A DNA stretch of 64,000 nt from Carboxydothermus islandicus (GTDB taxonomy: Bacteria; Bacillota; Z-2901; Carboxydothermales; Carboxydothermaceae), in contig NZ_BDJL01000132.1 of NCBI RefSeq assembly GCF_001950325.1, forward strand, positions 124,001 to 188,000, given 5' to 3'. Both the position numbers and the translations under genes were made by a program. The notes under the pieces were generated by a model, which was given only the letters and a program-made list of their open reading frames with translations, ran no database searches and had not been told where the DNA came from. Below are positions 16,634-25,267 of the stretch, piece after piece. Within the stretch, counting starts at the first letter, position 1, and the number at the start of each line of letters is the position of its first letter.

Positions 16634-17581
16634 TTGGCAAAATTCCTGGTTACCGGTGGAGCAGGTTTTATTGGATCCCATATAGTGGAAAGGTTGGTAC
16701 GCGACGGAGCTGAGGTCGTTGTCCTGGATGATTTATCAAGCGGTAACGAAGAAAATCTTACGGAAGTTTTAAATAAAATTACCTTTATTAAAGGGGATGT
16801 GCGGGATTTAGATTTATTAAGAAAAATAACCGAGGATGTGGATTATATTTTGCACGAAGCGGCGATGGCGTCGGTGCCGGCTTCTATCGATGATCCTTTA
16901 AAATGCCATGAAGTAAACGTTACCGGGACGATTAATGTGCTTTTATCTGCCAAGGAAAACGGAGTTAAACGGGTAGTTTACGCGGCATCTTCGGCAGTAT
17001 ACGGGAATAATGAAACTTTACCGAAAAAAGAGGACATGTATCCGGAGCCGCTTTCACCTTATGCAGTCTCGAAGTATGCCGGAGAGTTATATCTTCAAGT
17101 TTTTGCCCGGATTTACGGTATTGAAGCGGTGGGACTTCGGTACTTTAACGTTTACGGCCCAAAGCAGGACCCCAAATCCCAGTACGCAGCGGTGATACCT
17201 AAGTTTATCGATGCTTTGTTAAAAGGTATGCCGCCGACAATTTATGGGGATGGTCTGCAGACCAGGGATTTTATTTTTATTGATGATGTGGTGGAAGCAA
17301 ATATGCTGGCTTTAACGGCCCGGGGGGCTTCTGGGAAGGTATTTAATATTGCCTGCGGAGAGCGGATTAGTTTAAATAGGCTTTACAAAGTGATTAAAGA
17401 GATTATCGGTGTGGATATTGAGCCGGTATATGCTGAGGCAAGGGTTGGGGATGTCCGGGATTCCCTGGCGGATATATCTTTGGCCCGGAATATTTTGGGG
17501 TTTGAGCCAAAAGTGAGTTTGGAAGAGGGGCTTAAAAAGACGGTTGAGTGGCACAGAAGGAAGTTGGAGGTTGGAAAATAG
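16634..17581 (+). CDS. NAD-dependent nucleotide-sugar epimerase (UDP-glucose/UDP-GlcNAc 4-epimerase family)
   Basis: 315 residues, extended short-chain dehydrogenase fold. The Rossmann motif TGGAGFIGSH is at 7-16, the catalytic serine region AASSAVYG at 117-124 and Y143-x3-K147 in SPYAVSKYAGE. RYFNVYGPKQDP and DGLQTRDFIFIDDV are typical of the WbpP/GalE group. It would convert UDP-glucose or UDP-GlcNAc to the galacto form for surface glycans. The start is TTG at 16634 after AAAGGGG. The last codons (17556-17580) overlap a purine-rich repeat, GAAGTTGGAGGTT, also seen inverted near 59671. Confidence 0.9.
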   Translation: MAKFLVTGGAGFIGSHIVERLVRDGAEVVVLDDLSSGNEENLTEVLNKITFIKGDVRDLDLLRKITEDVDYILHEAAMASVPASIDDPLKCHEVNVTGTINVLLSAKENGVKRVVYAASSAVYGNNETLPKKEDMYPEPLSPYAVSKYAGELYLQVFARIYGIEAVGLRYFNVYGPKQDPKSQYAAVIPKFIDALLKGMPPTIYGDGLQTRDFIFIDDVVEANMLALTARGASGKVFNIACGERISLNRLYKVIKEIIGVDIEPVYAEARVGDVRDSLADISLARNILGFEPKVSLEEGLKKTVEWHRRKLEVGK

Positions 17582-17604
17582 AGGGTGGATGCTGGAGAAT
17601 TAGT

Positions 17605-18762
17605 ATGAAGAAGAAAATAAAACTTTTACACTTAATTACCTTAAGTGAAGCGGGAGGGGCTCAGAAAGTTCTCCATTATATTGTTAGTGGCCTAAATCCG
17701 GAAGAATACGATATTACCGTGATGGCTGCTCCTGGAGGAGAGTTATTTTCCTGGTTAAAAGATTATCCGTATATAAAACATTGGCCGCTACCGGAGATGG
17801 AGCGGGAGATAGTTTTAACAAAGGATTTTAAGCTATTATTGAAATTAATAGGCATTTTTAAAAAGGAAAAGTTTGATATCGTCCACTGCCACAGCACCAA
17901 AGCAGGAATAGTAGGACGAATTGCCGCTTTTTTTGCCCGTGTACCGGTCAGGGTTTTTACCGTACACGGTTGGGTTTTTGACTTAAATCAACCGCTGCTT
18001 AAATTTCTTTTTTATGTCTGGGCGGAGAGACTGGCAGGCTTGTTTGGCAGCATGATGGTGACAGTATCCCGGGAAGATTACCGGAAAGGGCTTGAATATA
18101 AAATTACCCGGAAAGAAAAATTAATCTATATTCCCAATGGCTTGCCGGAAATTATAACAAAAAAGGGAAAGCTTCGAAAAGCACTTGGAATTAGTGATGA
18201 AATAAAAATAGTAGGAACTGTACTTCGTCTTGCACCTCCCAAGGACTTAGAGCTCTTCCTTAAAACAGCGGAAATGGTAATCAAAAACTGGGACAGGGTT
18301 GTTTTTGTCGTTATAGGTGATGGACCGCAAAAAGAGTGGCTTCGGGAGGAAATATTAAAAAAGGAGCTTTCGGAAAAAATCTTTCTTTTGGGACACCGGG
18401 AAGATGTTTACGATTTATTGGGGGATTTTGATGTTTTTACGCTTTTTTCCCGGCACGAAGGCTTACCCGTTTCGATTCTCGAAGCTATGGCGGCGGGATT
18501 GCCGGTGGTTGCCAGTAAAGTGGGAGGCATACCGGAGCTTGTTTATGAGGGGGAAAATGGGTTTTTAGTGGACGAGGGAGACCCTGAAAAAGCTTTTAAA
18601 GCAATAATTTCCCTTTTACAGGATGGGGAGCTCAGGTTTAAAATGGGAAAAAGGAGTTTTGAAATCTTTAGCGAAAATTATACCGTGGAAAAAATGGTCA
18701 GTTCCTATGACTGCCTGTACAAAAAACTTTTAAAAGATACGGAGGCAGTTTTTGATGGATAA
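17605..18762 (+). CDS. GT4 family glycosyltransferase
   Basis: 385 residues from ATG 17605. Motifs: KLLHLITLSEAGGAQKVLHYIV, IVHCHSTKAGIVGRIAAFFARV, FTVHGWVFD, IPNGLPEI, FVVIGDGPQKEWL and FSRHEGLPVSILEAMAAGLPVVA. This is the close group of GT4 enzymes found next to WbaP-like initiating transferases, as here. It overlaps the downstream sugar transferase by eight bases. Base composition is normal for the genome, unlike the AT-rich glycosyltransferases to its left. Probably transfers the second sugar onto the lipid carrier. Confidence 0.9.
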   Translation: MKKKIKLLHLITLSEAGGAQKVLHYIVSGLNPEEYDITVMAAPGGELFSWLKDYPYIKHWPLPEMEREIVLTKDFKLLLKLIGIFKKEKFDIVHCHSTKAGIVGRIAAFFARVPVRVFTVHGWVFDLNQPLLKFLFYVWAERLAGLFGSMMVTVSREDYRKGLEYKITRKEKLIYIPNGLPEIITKKGKLRKALGISDEIKIVGTVLRLAPPKDLELFLKTAEMVIKNWDRVVFVVIGDGPQKEWLREEILKKELSEKIFLLGHREDVYDLLGDFDVFTLFSRHEGLPVSILEAMAAGLPVVASKVGGIPELVYEGENGFLVDEGDPEKAFKAIISLLQDGELRFKMGKRSFEIFSENYTVEKMVSSYDCLYKKLLKDTEAVFDG

Positions 18763-20083
18763 AAATACAAAACTAAAACTTTTAACCATTTCTTCCGTTT
18801 TAATCGACGCCGTTTTCTTAAACCTCGGCTTTGTAGCGGCTTTTTTGCTGCGGTTTGGTTTTAAGCTTCCTGAAGAAAACTTTATAGCTTATCTTACCGT
18901 TTACCCGTGGGTAACTTTAGCGGGGCTTTTACTTTTTAATGTGTATGGCTTATACCAGAGTTATAAACGAAGCCGGGAAGAAGTTATCGCCTCTACCGTT
19001 TGGGCGATCGTGCTTTTGCTGCCGGTAGCCATGGGCATGGCGTTCTTCTTCCGGGGTTTTGCCTTTCCGCGGACGGTTTTCGTGGTTGCCCTAATCCTGC
19101 AGCTTATAATTTTTATCCCCTGGCGGCTCTGGCTGTGGCGTCTGGAGAAAAAAGTTTTTGGAGCAAGGCGGCTTTTATTAATTGGCGGCCACAAAGAAAT
19201 CCACTTTACCCGTGATAAAATAAAAGATAACAAGATTGACCTTTTTGAGGTAACGGGAAAGCTGGCAGCTCCGGGATCAATTGAGGAAGTTAAAGAAGCC
19301 ATCAATAAGTACCGGCCGGAAGTGGTGCTTATTGGTAATAACCTTCCGGACAAGCTTAAAAAAGAAATATTACTTTTAACTTTATCGGAAAATATTCCGG
19401 TGTACGTTATCCCCGACTATTATGATATCGTCCTTTCCCAGGCCAAGCTTGAATCGATAGGCGACTTACCGGTTTTTTATTTAGAAGGGCTTTCCTTGCC
19501 TGCCGGGATGCAGATGGTCAAAAGGGCGATGGATATATTGCTGGCTTTAATTGCCCTAATTTTGGCAAGCCCGATAATGCTTGTAACTGCCCTTTTAATT
19601 AAGCTTGATTCCGAAGGACCGGTATTTTACTTACAGGAAAGGGTAACGGAAAACGGGCGAAAGTTCTACTGTTATAAATTTCGCACCATGGTAAAAGATG
19701 CGGAGAAACTCACGGGACCTACTTTGGCTACGGAAAACGACCCCCGGATTACCCGGGTGGGACGTATTTTGCGGGCTACAAGAATTGATGAGCTTCCCCA
19801 GCTCATTAACGTTCTTAAGGGGGACATGAGCCTGGTTGGTCCCCGGCCGGAACGCCCTTTCTTTGTCGAAAAATTTACCGGTGAGGTTCCGGAGTACGCC
19901 TTACGGCTAAAACTAAAATCCGGTCTAACCGGTCTTGCCCAGGTTGAAGGGAGATACAGTACCTCTTTTGAAGATAAGCTAAAATACGACTTGCTATACG
20001 CAAAATCTTATACCCCCTTGAAGGATTTGGAGATTATTTTACACACTTTAAAAGTTATTTTAATTAAGGATAAAGCATCTTGA
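18755..20083 (+). CDS. Undecaprenyl-phosphate sugar-1-phosphate transferase (WbaP/CpsE type)
   Basis: 442 residues. The N-terminal half has about four to five membrane helices (about 10-30, 45-65, 83-102, 110-127), a soluble Rossmann-like middle part, and a further helix near 263-285. The C-terminal catalytic domain shows KRAMDILLALIALILASPI, GPVFYLQERV, YKFRTMVKDAEKL, DELPQLINVLKGDMSLVGPRP and LKSGLTGLAQVEGR. It starts repeat-unit assembly by moving a sugar-1-phosphate onto undecaprenyl phosphate. ATG 18755 after GGAGG. A terminator closes the cluster. Confidence 0.92.
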   Translation: MDKNTKLKLLTISSVLIDAVFLNLGFVAAFLLRFGFKLPEENFIAYLTVYPWVTLAGLLLFNVYGLYQSYKRSREEVIASTVWAIVLLLPVAMGMAFFFRGFAFPRTVFVVALILQLIIFIPWRLWLWRLEKKVFGARRLLLIGGHKEIHFTRDKIKDNKIDLFEVTGKLAAPGSIEEVKEAINKYRPEVVLIGNNLPDKLKKEILLLTLSENIPVYVIPDYYDIVLSQAKLESIGDLPVFYLEGLSLPAGMQMVKRAMDILLALIALILASPIMLVTALLIKLDSEGPVFYLQERVTENGRKFYCYKFRTMVKDAEKLTGPTLATENDPRITRVGRILRATRIDELPQLINVLKGDMSLVGPRPERPFFVEKFTGEVPEYALRLKLKSGLTGLAQVEGRYSTSFEDKLKYDLLYAKSYTPLKDLEIILHTLKVILIKDKAS

Positions 20084-20103
20084 TTGTGAAAGAATTTTTT
20101 TAT

Positions 20104-20129
20104 ACCTCCAAAATCTGGGAGGTTTTTTT
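20104..20129 (+). terminator. Terminator at the end of the polysaccharide region
   Basis: ACCTCC (20104-20109) pairs with GGAGGT (20118-20123) across an eight-base loop and enters a run of seven T. Confidence 0.82.
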
Positions 20130-20205
20130 CGTTTTTTAGAGAATATTTTTAATTATTGTAAATAGCTTTTTTGTAGGAGAAAATAAAATAGGAGGAGGGG
20201 TATGG

Positions 20206-21210
20206 GTGGAACCAGAGCGCGCCAAGCGCCGGTTAATCCGGGTGGACTTATCAACAACGGAAGGAAGGCTAAAATTCATACTGGTGGTTTCCGCACTTAT
20301 AATAATTATAGCTGCTGGCTCGGTAGGAGCTATCGCTGCTACCATGACGCCGGGATTTTGTAAGTCCTGTCACGAAATGTTGCCGGAGTATGTAACCTGG
20401 CAGGCCAGCTCCCACAGTCAGCTTGCCTGTACCAAATGTCATATCGAACCCGGGGTTTTGAACCTGTTAAAGGAAAAAGTTGGCGCGATGAAGCAGCTTT
20501 ACCAGCATGTTACCAAAACCTATGAGCGGCCTATCTTTTTACCTGAAGAAAAGGAGATTAAATCGGAAATTTGCTTCCAGTGTCATTCCAACAACCGGGA
20601 ATATACCATTGCCGGCGATATCATTGTTCCCCACGATAAACACATTAAACGGCATGTGGACTGCACCAAATGTCACTCGGGGGTAGCCCACGCGAAAATT
20701 GCCGAGCGGGGTCTGACCGCTACCGGATCCTATGAGGAGTGGACACCGGAGCGCGGAAAAAAAGAAATGTCGACAAAATATGTAAAGCCGGAAATGGATA
20801 ACTGTATTGCCTGTCACTTTAGCCGGGGTGTAACTATCCGCTGTGAAAAATGTCATAAGACCATTAAGACGCCCGACAACCACGCGGCTATTAACTGGAT
20901 TAACATCCATGGAATTAAAGCGCGGGAAGATTTAAAATACTGTGAATCGTGTCATAATTACGGAATGAAAATGGTGGCGCTTAACCTGGATAAAGAGCCG
21001 GTGGTGAAGTATGCCCGGGGTAACCAGTTCTGCCGGAGCTGCCATACCAAGAAACCAATTACCCACTCGGAGCCCTGGATGCCGAAACACGGAACTTGGG
21101 CCAAGGAGAAGGGATTCCAGAACTGCTTTGTCTGCCACAACAAGAAGCCGGGCGAGTCTAAAGAAGGAGCAGCTCAGACTTTCTGCAATAAGTGCCACTG
21201 GTTTGAATAA
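20206..21210 (+). CDS. Decaheme c-type cytochrome, NapC/NirT-like
   Basis: 334 residues with one N-terminal membrane anchor (about 23-46) and ten CXXCH heme sites, at 52, 75, 123, 153, 200, 213, 246, 276, 307 and 327. The N-terminus (MTPGFCKSCHEMLPEY) is the NapC/NrfH quinol-dehydrogenase pattern. This suggests electrons pass from the quinone pool to the extracytoplasmic side. NapC/NrfH proteins normally have four hemes, so a longer heme wire is fused here. The start is GTG 20206; an ATG at 20202 is out of frame and stops after about 53 codons. Flanked by terminators, so probably monocistronic. Partner unknown. Confidence 0.92.
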   Translation: MEPERAKRRLIRVDLSTTEGRLKFILVVSALIIIIAAGSVGAIAATMTPGFCKSCHEMLPEYVTWQASSHSQLACTKCHIEPGVLNLLKEKVGAMKQLYQHVTKTYERPIFLPEEKEIKSEICFQCHSNNREYTIAGDIIVPHDKHIKRHVDCTKCHSGVAHAKIAERGLTATGSYEEWTPERGKKEMSTKYVKPEMDNCIACHFSRGVTIRCEKCHKTIKTPDNHAAINWINIHGIKAREDLKYCESCHNYGMKMVALNLDKEPVVKYARGNQFCRSCHTKKPITHSEPWMPKHGTWAKEKGFQNCFVCHNKKPGESKEGAAQTFCNKCHWFE

Positions 21211-21248
21211 AAACCTGCCTGCCGTTTATGCGGCAGGTTTTCTTTTTT
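21211..21248 (+). terminator. Terminator after the decaheme cytochrome
   Basis: AAACCTGCC (21211-21219) pairs with GGCAGGTTT (21232-21240), followed by TCTTTTTT. Confidence 0.83.
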
Positions 21249-21283
21249 AAGTTGGATTTTTCGAGGAAAAGTTGTGGTTTATG

Positions 21284-21350
21284 CCTCCGCTATTTTGGCA
21301 AAAATTTCAGGTAAGTTATGGTAAGATAAATCCGAAAAAAATAGCGGGGG
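21284..21350 (+). promoter_or_regulatory. Long inverted repeat covering the SD of the NHL gene
   Basis: CCTCCGCTATTTT (21284-21296) pairs with AAAATAGCGGGGG (21338-21350), 13 pairs with one G-T wobble and a 41-base loop. The right arm contains the SD (GGGGGG at 21346-21351) of the gene starting at 21358. As RNA it would hide the SD; as DNA it could be an operator. No function is known to me. Confidence 0.5.
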
Positions 21351-21357
21351 GTGTCAT

Positions 21358-22269
21358 ATGCCAAAGCAAAAAAAACGGCGGGGGATTTACTGGTGGCTTT
21401 TAATAATTATCTTTGTTCTTTTGTTTTTAAATTACCAGCAAAAAATTAAGATAAATGACTTTTTACCGGTGGTTAGCAAAAGTTCAAAACCCCTTACTCC
21501 CTTTTTGGTTATCGAATCTTACTACCAGGAAAAGTTAGCCAAACCCTGTGGAGTTTTTATCCGGGGTGCCAAAATTTACGTTACCGATGGAGCCCGAAAA
21601 AAGGTTTATGTTTTTGAAACTGACGGCACTCCGGTAGCATGTTTTGGGCAAAAAGGGGAATTTACCTATCCCTGGAGTATATATGTAGACTCTGAGGGGA
21701 AAATCTATGTTTCCGATTTAATGGATGGGGTTATCAAGGAGATTGACCCTGAGAGTGGTATAGTACGGGAACTGGGGGCGGAATTTTTAAAAAGTCCTAT
21801 GGGTATCTGGGTGGAAGGCAACCAAATATATGTGGCCGATGTCAATCAAAAAAGCGTTATCCTTATGGATAAAGAGGGAAGGTACCTGAAAACCATTACA
21901 AAAAATGGGGATCTGGTTTCGCCTTCGTATTTACAGGTAGTGGGGGATGAGCTTTTTGTTACCGATGCGGCGGCCAATCGCGTAGTTAACGGAAAAATTG
22001 AAGAAAGTTTTACCGGAGTTTTCGGGGATGGCTATTTACTTTGTCCCCGGGGAATTGCTGTTTTCGATAATATGATTGTTGTTGCCAATACCCTCTTAAA
22101 TCGTATCGATGCCTTTTCTTTAAATGGAAAGTATCTTTGGAGTTTCGGGGAAAAGGGACATGAGCTAAATCAGATGTTTTTACCTACGGGGATTGCCTAT
22201 GCGGAAGAGCTTTTGGCGGTTGCCGACCAGGGAAATGGTCGGGTGGTGGTTTATAAAATCGAGAAATAA
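21358..22269 (+). CDS. Membrane-anchored NHL-repeat beta-propeller protein
   Basis: 303 residues. A lysine-rich start and one helix (about 11-24, WWLLIIIFVLLFL) form a signal anchor. The rest is a series of about six propeller repeats with the NHL look: GVFIRGAKIYVTDGARKKVYVF, WSIYVDSEGKIYVSDLMDGVIKEI, GIWVEGNQIYVADVNQKSVILM, QVVGDELFVTDAAANRV, GIAVFDNMIVVANTLLNRIDAF and GIAYAEELLAVADQGNGRVVVY. NHL propellers bind proteins or sugars. It lies between two multiheme cytochrome genes, so a role outside the membrane beside electron transfer is likely but unproven. Confidence 0.85.
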   Translation: MPKQKKRRGIYWWLLIIIFVLLFLNYQQKIKINDFLPVVSKSSKPLTPFLVIESYYQEKLAKPCGVFIRGAKIYVTDGARKKVYVFETDGTPVACFGQKGEFTYPWSIYVDSEGKIYVSDLMDGVIKEIDPESGIVRELGAEFLKSPMGIWVEGNQIYVADVNQKSVILMDKEGRYLKTITKNGDLVSPSYLQVVGDELFVTDAAANRVVNGKIEESFTGVFGDGYLLCPRGIAVFDNMIVVANTLLNRIDAFSLNGKYLWSFGEKGHELNQMFLPTGIAYAEELLAVADQGNGRVVVYKIEK

Positions 22270-22406
22270 GTCACAAAAAGAAAAAATAACTGGTTTGTGC
22301 TTTATTAAACGGTTTTTTACAGGCCCAATGTGGATGGCAGGCTTTGACAAATTGTTTTTCTTAACTATAATGAGTACTGAATAATAGAGAAAAGAGGCGA
22401 GGAGAT

Positions 22407-22607
22407 ATGGCGAAAAAGTTTATAAAAATAATTAAAACGTTATTACTCTTTTTTTACGATTTGAGTATATTGTTAGTTGCTGTAGTCTTACTTCTTTATC
22501 CAAAACTTATAAATAAACCGGAAATATTACTGGTAATAATATTTTTTGTCTTTTCTGCACCGTTCATAGCTTTTGACCGTTTCTGGCTTCCAGGGGATAG
22601 TAAATAA
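22407..22607 (+). CDS. Small two-helix membrane protein
   Basis: 66 residues from ATG 22407 after GAGGAG. Two hydrophobic helices (about 10-30 and 41-58) with a short loop; the ends are basic and polar. No family recognised. It is followed by a hairpin and then the hexaheme cytochrome, so it may be in that unit. Confidence 0.6.
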   Translation: MAKKFIKIIKTLLLFFYDLSILLVAVVLLLYPKLINKPEILLVIIFFVFSAPFIAFDRFWLPGDSK

Positions 22608-22628
22608 GTTATCGTAAAAGGTTTACAC

Positions 22629-22662
22629 CCCCTCCAGTCGGGAAAAACTTAGGCTGGAGGGG
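22629..22662 (+). promoter_or_regulatory. Terminator-like hairpin containing the SD of the hexaheme cytochrome gene
   Basis: CCCCTCCAG (22629-22637) pairs perfectly with CTGGAGGGG (22654-22662), with a 16-base loop, followed by TTTTTATTT. It resembles a terminator, yet the right arm is also the SD (GGAGGGG) for ATG 22672. It could end upstream transcription or control translation of the cytochrome. Confidence 0.65.
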
Positions 22663-22671
22663 TTTTTATTT

Positions 22672-23910
22672 ATGGCAAGAAGAATTTTTCTTACGATATT
22701 TTTTTTAATTGCCGGAATAGTGGTGGGACAGGCTAATTGGCAAAACTTTTTTCCCGCAAAGACTAAAGTACGGGAAAAAACCTATTATACAGCCTTTTCA
22801 GCACCAAATCCGGTTAAAATTCACGACGCTTTTACCAAAAATACCGATGCCTGTGCTTCCTGCCACTCGCCCCACACTGCCCGGGGGGCTAAGCTTCTTT
22901 TAGAAAAAACCGTTTTTCTTACCTGCGGTCACTGTCACGATGGCTCTTTGGGGGAAATCGCTCCCGATGTAATTCACGGACGGGTAGGTATTACTCAAAT
23001 TTCTGCCGGGGGATTATTCACCGATTTTCCGCAAAATGCAGAAAAAAGCTTATCAACCCACGATCCGGAAGGGACGGTACTAATTACCGCTGCGCCCGGT
23101 AATAATTTTAACTTTAGTCCCGATGTTGAAGAAATACCGGCAATGACCTGTGCCTCCTGCCATAACCCTCACCTTCGCGGAGAGAATTTTCGCCTGTTGT
23201 CCGAAGACCCGGGAAAAGTAAAGCTTTTATCCAGTGTTGGGCGGTCAGTGCCCTTGGAAAAACTCAAAAAAATATCGGAAAATGAGTACCGGTTTTCAAA
23301 GCCGGCCATCAGCTACTATCCTTACAGCCTTTATCTTTTTGTGACGGAGGATGATGAGGTGCCGGGAGTTACGGCTAAAATCACTAAAATCGGTATTAGG
23401 GCAACGGTGTATGGAGGAAAGGAACTTTCCCGGGATGATTATTTTCTTGATTTAAAAAATTCGGTGGTTAAAGTTTACCGGTCCTTTGAGCGGGATTTAT
23501 ATATCTTTTACTTTCCGGCGTTAAGGATAGCGGGAGAGACCGACTCAGAAGGTTTTACGGTATATCTAAAGGGCTTTAACGAATTCTGCAGCACCTGTCA
23601 TGCCAAATACTTTATTAAAGCAAAATATACCGATGGCATTACTCCCGGGCATTTAGTAGGGTATGAATTTAATGATGTAAAGCCAAAGGGCCTTGTTTTT
23701 GGCAAATTACCTTCCGGTGAAGATAAAGAGGTCCTTTGTCTTACCTGCCACGTGGCCCACGGGGTAAATGATGAGTGGTGGCAGGAGTGGGTGGAAAAAT
23801 CCGGCTGGGGGAGCCGGGAGGAAGTTGGTTCTCCCGGCGAGTTAGCAGGACGCTCAGCGTTAAAAAGGCTTCCCAACATGGCAAGTTGCGAAGCGTGCCA
23901 TAAGTTTTAG
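22672..23910 (+). CDS. Hexaheme c-type cytochrome with doubled-CXXCH-like domains
   Basis: 412 residues with an N-terminal signal or anchor helix (about 4-20) and six CXXCH sites at 61, 85, 160, 306, 356 and 406. The arrangement CASCHSPHTARGAKLLL ... CGHCHDGS and CASCHNPHLRGENFRLL is the doubled-CXXCH pattern of extracytoplasmic multiheme cytochromes. Between hemes 3 and 4 lies about 145 residues of beta-rich sequence without cysteine, perhaps a separate binding domain. Heme attachment must occur outside the membrane; maturation genes are not in the window. The SD lies in a hairpin arm. It converges with the DUF1015 gene. Confidence 0.9.
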   Translation: MARRIFLTIFFLIAGIVVGQANWQNFFPAKTKVREKTYYTAFSAPNPVKIHDAFTKNTDACASCHSPHTARGAKLLLEKTVFLTCGHCHDGSLGEIAPDVIHGRVGITQISAGGLFTDFPQNAEKSLSTHDPEGTVLITAAPGNNFNFSPDVEEIPAMTCASCHNPHLRGENFRLLSEDPGKVKLLSSVGRSVPLEKLKKISENEYRFSKPAISYYPYSLYLFVTEDDEVPGVTAKITKIGIRATVYGGKELSRDDYFLDLKNSVVKVYRSFERDLYIFYFPALRIAGETDSEGFTVYLKGFNEFCSTCHAKYFIKAKYTDGITPGHLVGYEFNDVKPKGLVFGKLPSGEDKEVLCLTCHVAHGVNDEWWQEWVEKSGWGSREEVGSPGELAGRSALKRLPNMASCEACHKF

Positions 23911-23958
23911 TGGTATCAACCGCATCAAAAAAGCGCGCAAGAATACCCTTAGGGAAAA

Positions 23959-25221
23959 TCAATCATGTACCGGATGGATTACCAGTCCCGATAAAGGTTT
24001 GGGGTAAAAGTAGGTGGATTTTTGCGGCATTTTATTGCCTGATAAAGCTACATTGGCTACATCTTCGGCGGTGGGTGCCGGTACTAAAAAGGAATAGGGT
24101 GCCTTACCTTCTACAACTTCCGTGAGGCAGTCCTGGGCGTTTCGGGTGTATTTTAAATATTCACCGGATAGGGTTTCTTTTTCTCCGATGCCTGCGGGTT
24201 TTAAGATTAGTTCGTGGAGCACGGTAACCGGCAGGCGAGCAATAACTTCCGGCAGTTCCGGTAAAACTCTGGCCGGGTCGTTTTCCTTTAAATAAAGAAG
24301 ATAAGCTTTATCTTTTAAGCACATACCAAAAACGTACCGTTCCTTTAACGTTGCAAAACGGTTTAAAATTTCTTTTAATGGTACTTCGACGATAGTGAAA
24401 TAGGCTAAGATTTTTTCCAGTATTTCGACCGGAGAACTTTGAGCTTTTAGGACTATCCGGTGGGTTGGCAGGACCAACAATCCGGGATCGGCAAAGGGGA
24501 TTAACTGCATTAAAACCCGGTAAGCATTAACACCTTTTTTCTCCATTTCCCGGGCATAGGTAAGGGCGGTGTCGTAACGGTGATGGCCATCGGCAATAAA
24601 AAGCTTTTGGTCTTTAAAGTAGTTTTGGACTTTTAAAAGGGCTTCCGGGTCAACGACTTTATAAAACTTATTTACTCTTCCGCCTTCATCGGTGAGTTCA
24701 AACATTAAACTTGCTTTTTCCTTTAAAATATTAAAGGCCTGGTTTTGGCTGTCATCATATAAAGCCATGATGGGGCTGGTGTTAACCCGAGTTTCCCGGA
24801 GAAGATTTAAGCGGTCTTCTTTGGCTTTGGGCAGGGTATTTTCGTGGGGTAAAATTACTCCTTTTTCGTAAGGTTCTACCTGGACGGACGCAAAAATGCT
24901 TTTTCTTACGTAAGATTGTCCTTCCCAGGAAAATATTTCTTCTAAAAGATATAAGGCTGGAGTTTCTTCCCGAACCAGGATACCCTCGGAAAGCCAATTG
25001 TTTAAATAGCTTTTGGCCCGGGTATAACGGTTATTTTCGGGAGTATCATCGGGAAAGGTTTTTCCCAGTTCCAGGCGAATAAAGTTATATTCGTGGTCGT
25101 TATAATATTTTTCCTGCTCCTCCGGGGAAATAATGTCGTATGGAGGAGTTACCAGATAAGGTAATTGGGAAAAAAGCTCGGGATTATAATAAATCCCCCG
25201 AAAAGAAAAAATACCGGCCAT
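23959..25221 (-). CDS. DUF1015 family protein
   Basis: 420 residues from ATG 25221, with GGGGGGACGG just before it. The sequence carries the family features FRGIYYNPELFSQLPYLVTPPYDIISPEEQ, NFIRLELGK, EDRLNLLRETRVNTSPIMALYDD and FIADGHHRYDTALTYARE. DUF1015 proteins are often described as HTH-containing, but no clear HTH is visible here; the conserved D-G-H-H-R-Y resembles a phosphate- or metal-binding site. Biochemical function is not established. Likely the last gene of a three-gene minus-strand unit with the MazG-like and pyruvate-kinase-C-like genes. Confidence 0.85.
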   Translation of the reverse strand: MAGIFSFRGIYYNPELFSQLPYLVTPPYDIISPEEQEKYYNDHEYNFIRLELGKTFPDDTPENNRYTRAKSYLNNWLSEGILVREETPALYLLEEIFSWEGQSYVRKSIFASVQVEPYEKGVILPHENTLPKAKEDRLNLLRETRVNTSPIMALYDDSQNQAFNILKEKASLMFELTDEGGRVNKFYKVVDPEALLKVQNYFKDQKLFIADGHHRYDTALTYAREMEKKGVNAYRVLMQLIPFADPGLLVLPTHRIVLKAQSSPVEILEKILAYFTIVEVPLKEILNRFATLKERYVFGMCLKDKAYLLYLKENDPARVLPELPEVIARLPVTVLHELILKPAGIGEKETLSGEYLKYTRNAQDCLTEVVEGKAPYSFLVPAPTAEDVANVALSGNKMPQKSTYFYPKPLSGLVIHPVHD

Positions 25222-25267
25222 TGCTCCGTCCCCCCAAAAAAATAAAATAATTAGCTTATAGTTTACA

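Noticed and set aside
21011-21250. 79-aa ORF within the decaheme cytochrome
   Set aside because: Shadow frame of the CXXCH-rich gene; runs into the terminator.
22193-22384. 63-aa ORF overlapping the end of the NHL gene
   Set aside because: Out-of-frame shadow for its first third, no SD and no hydrophobic or conserved pattern.
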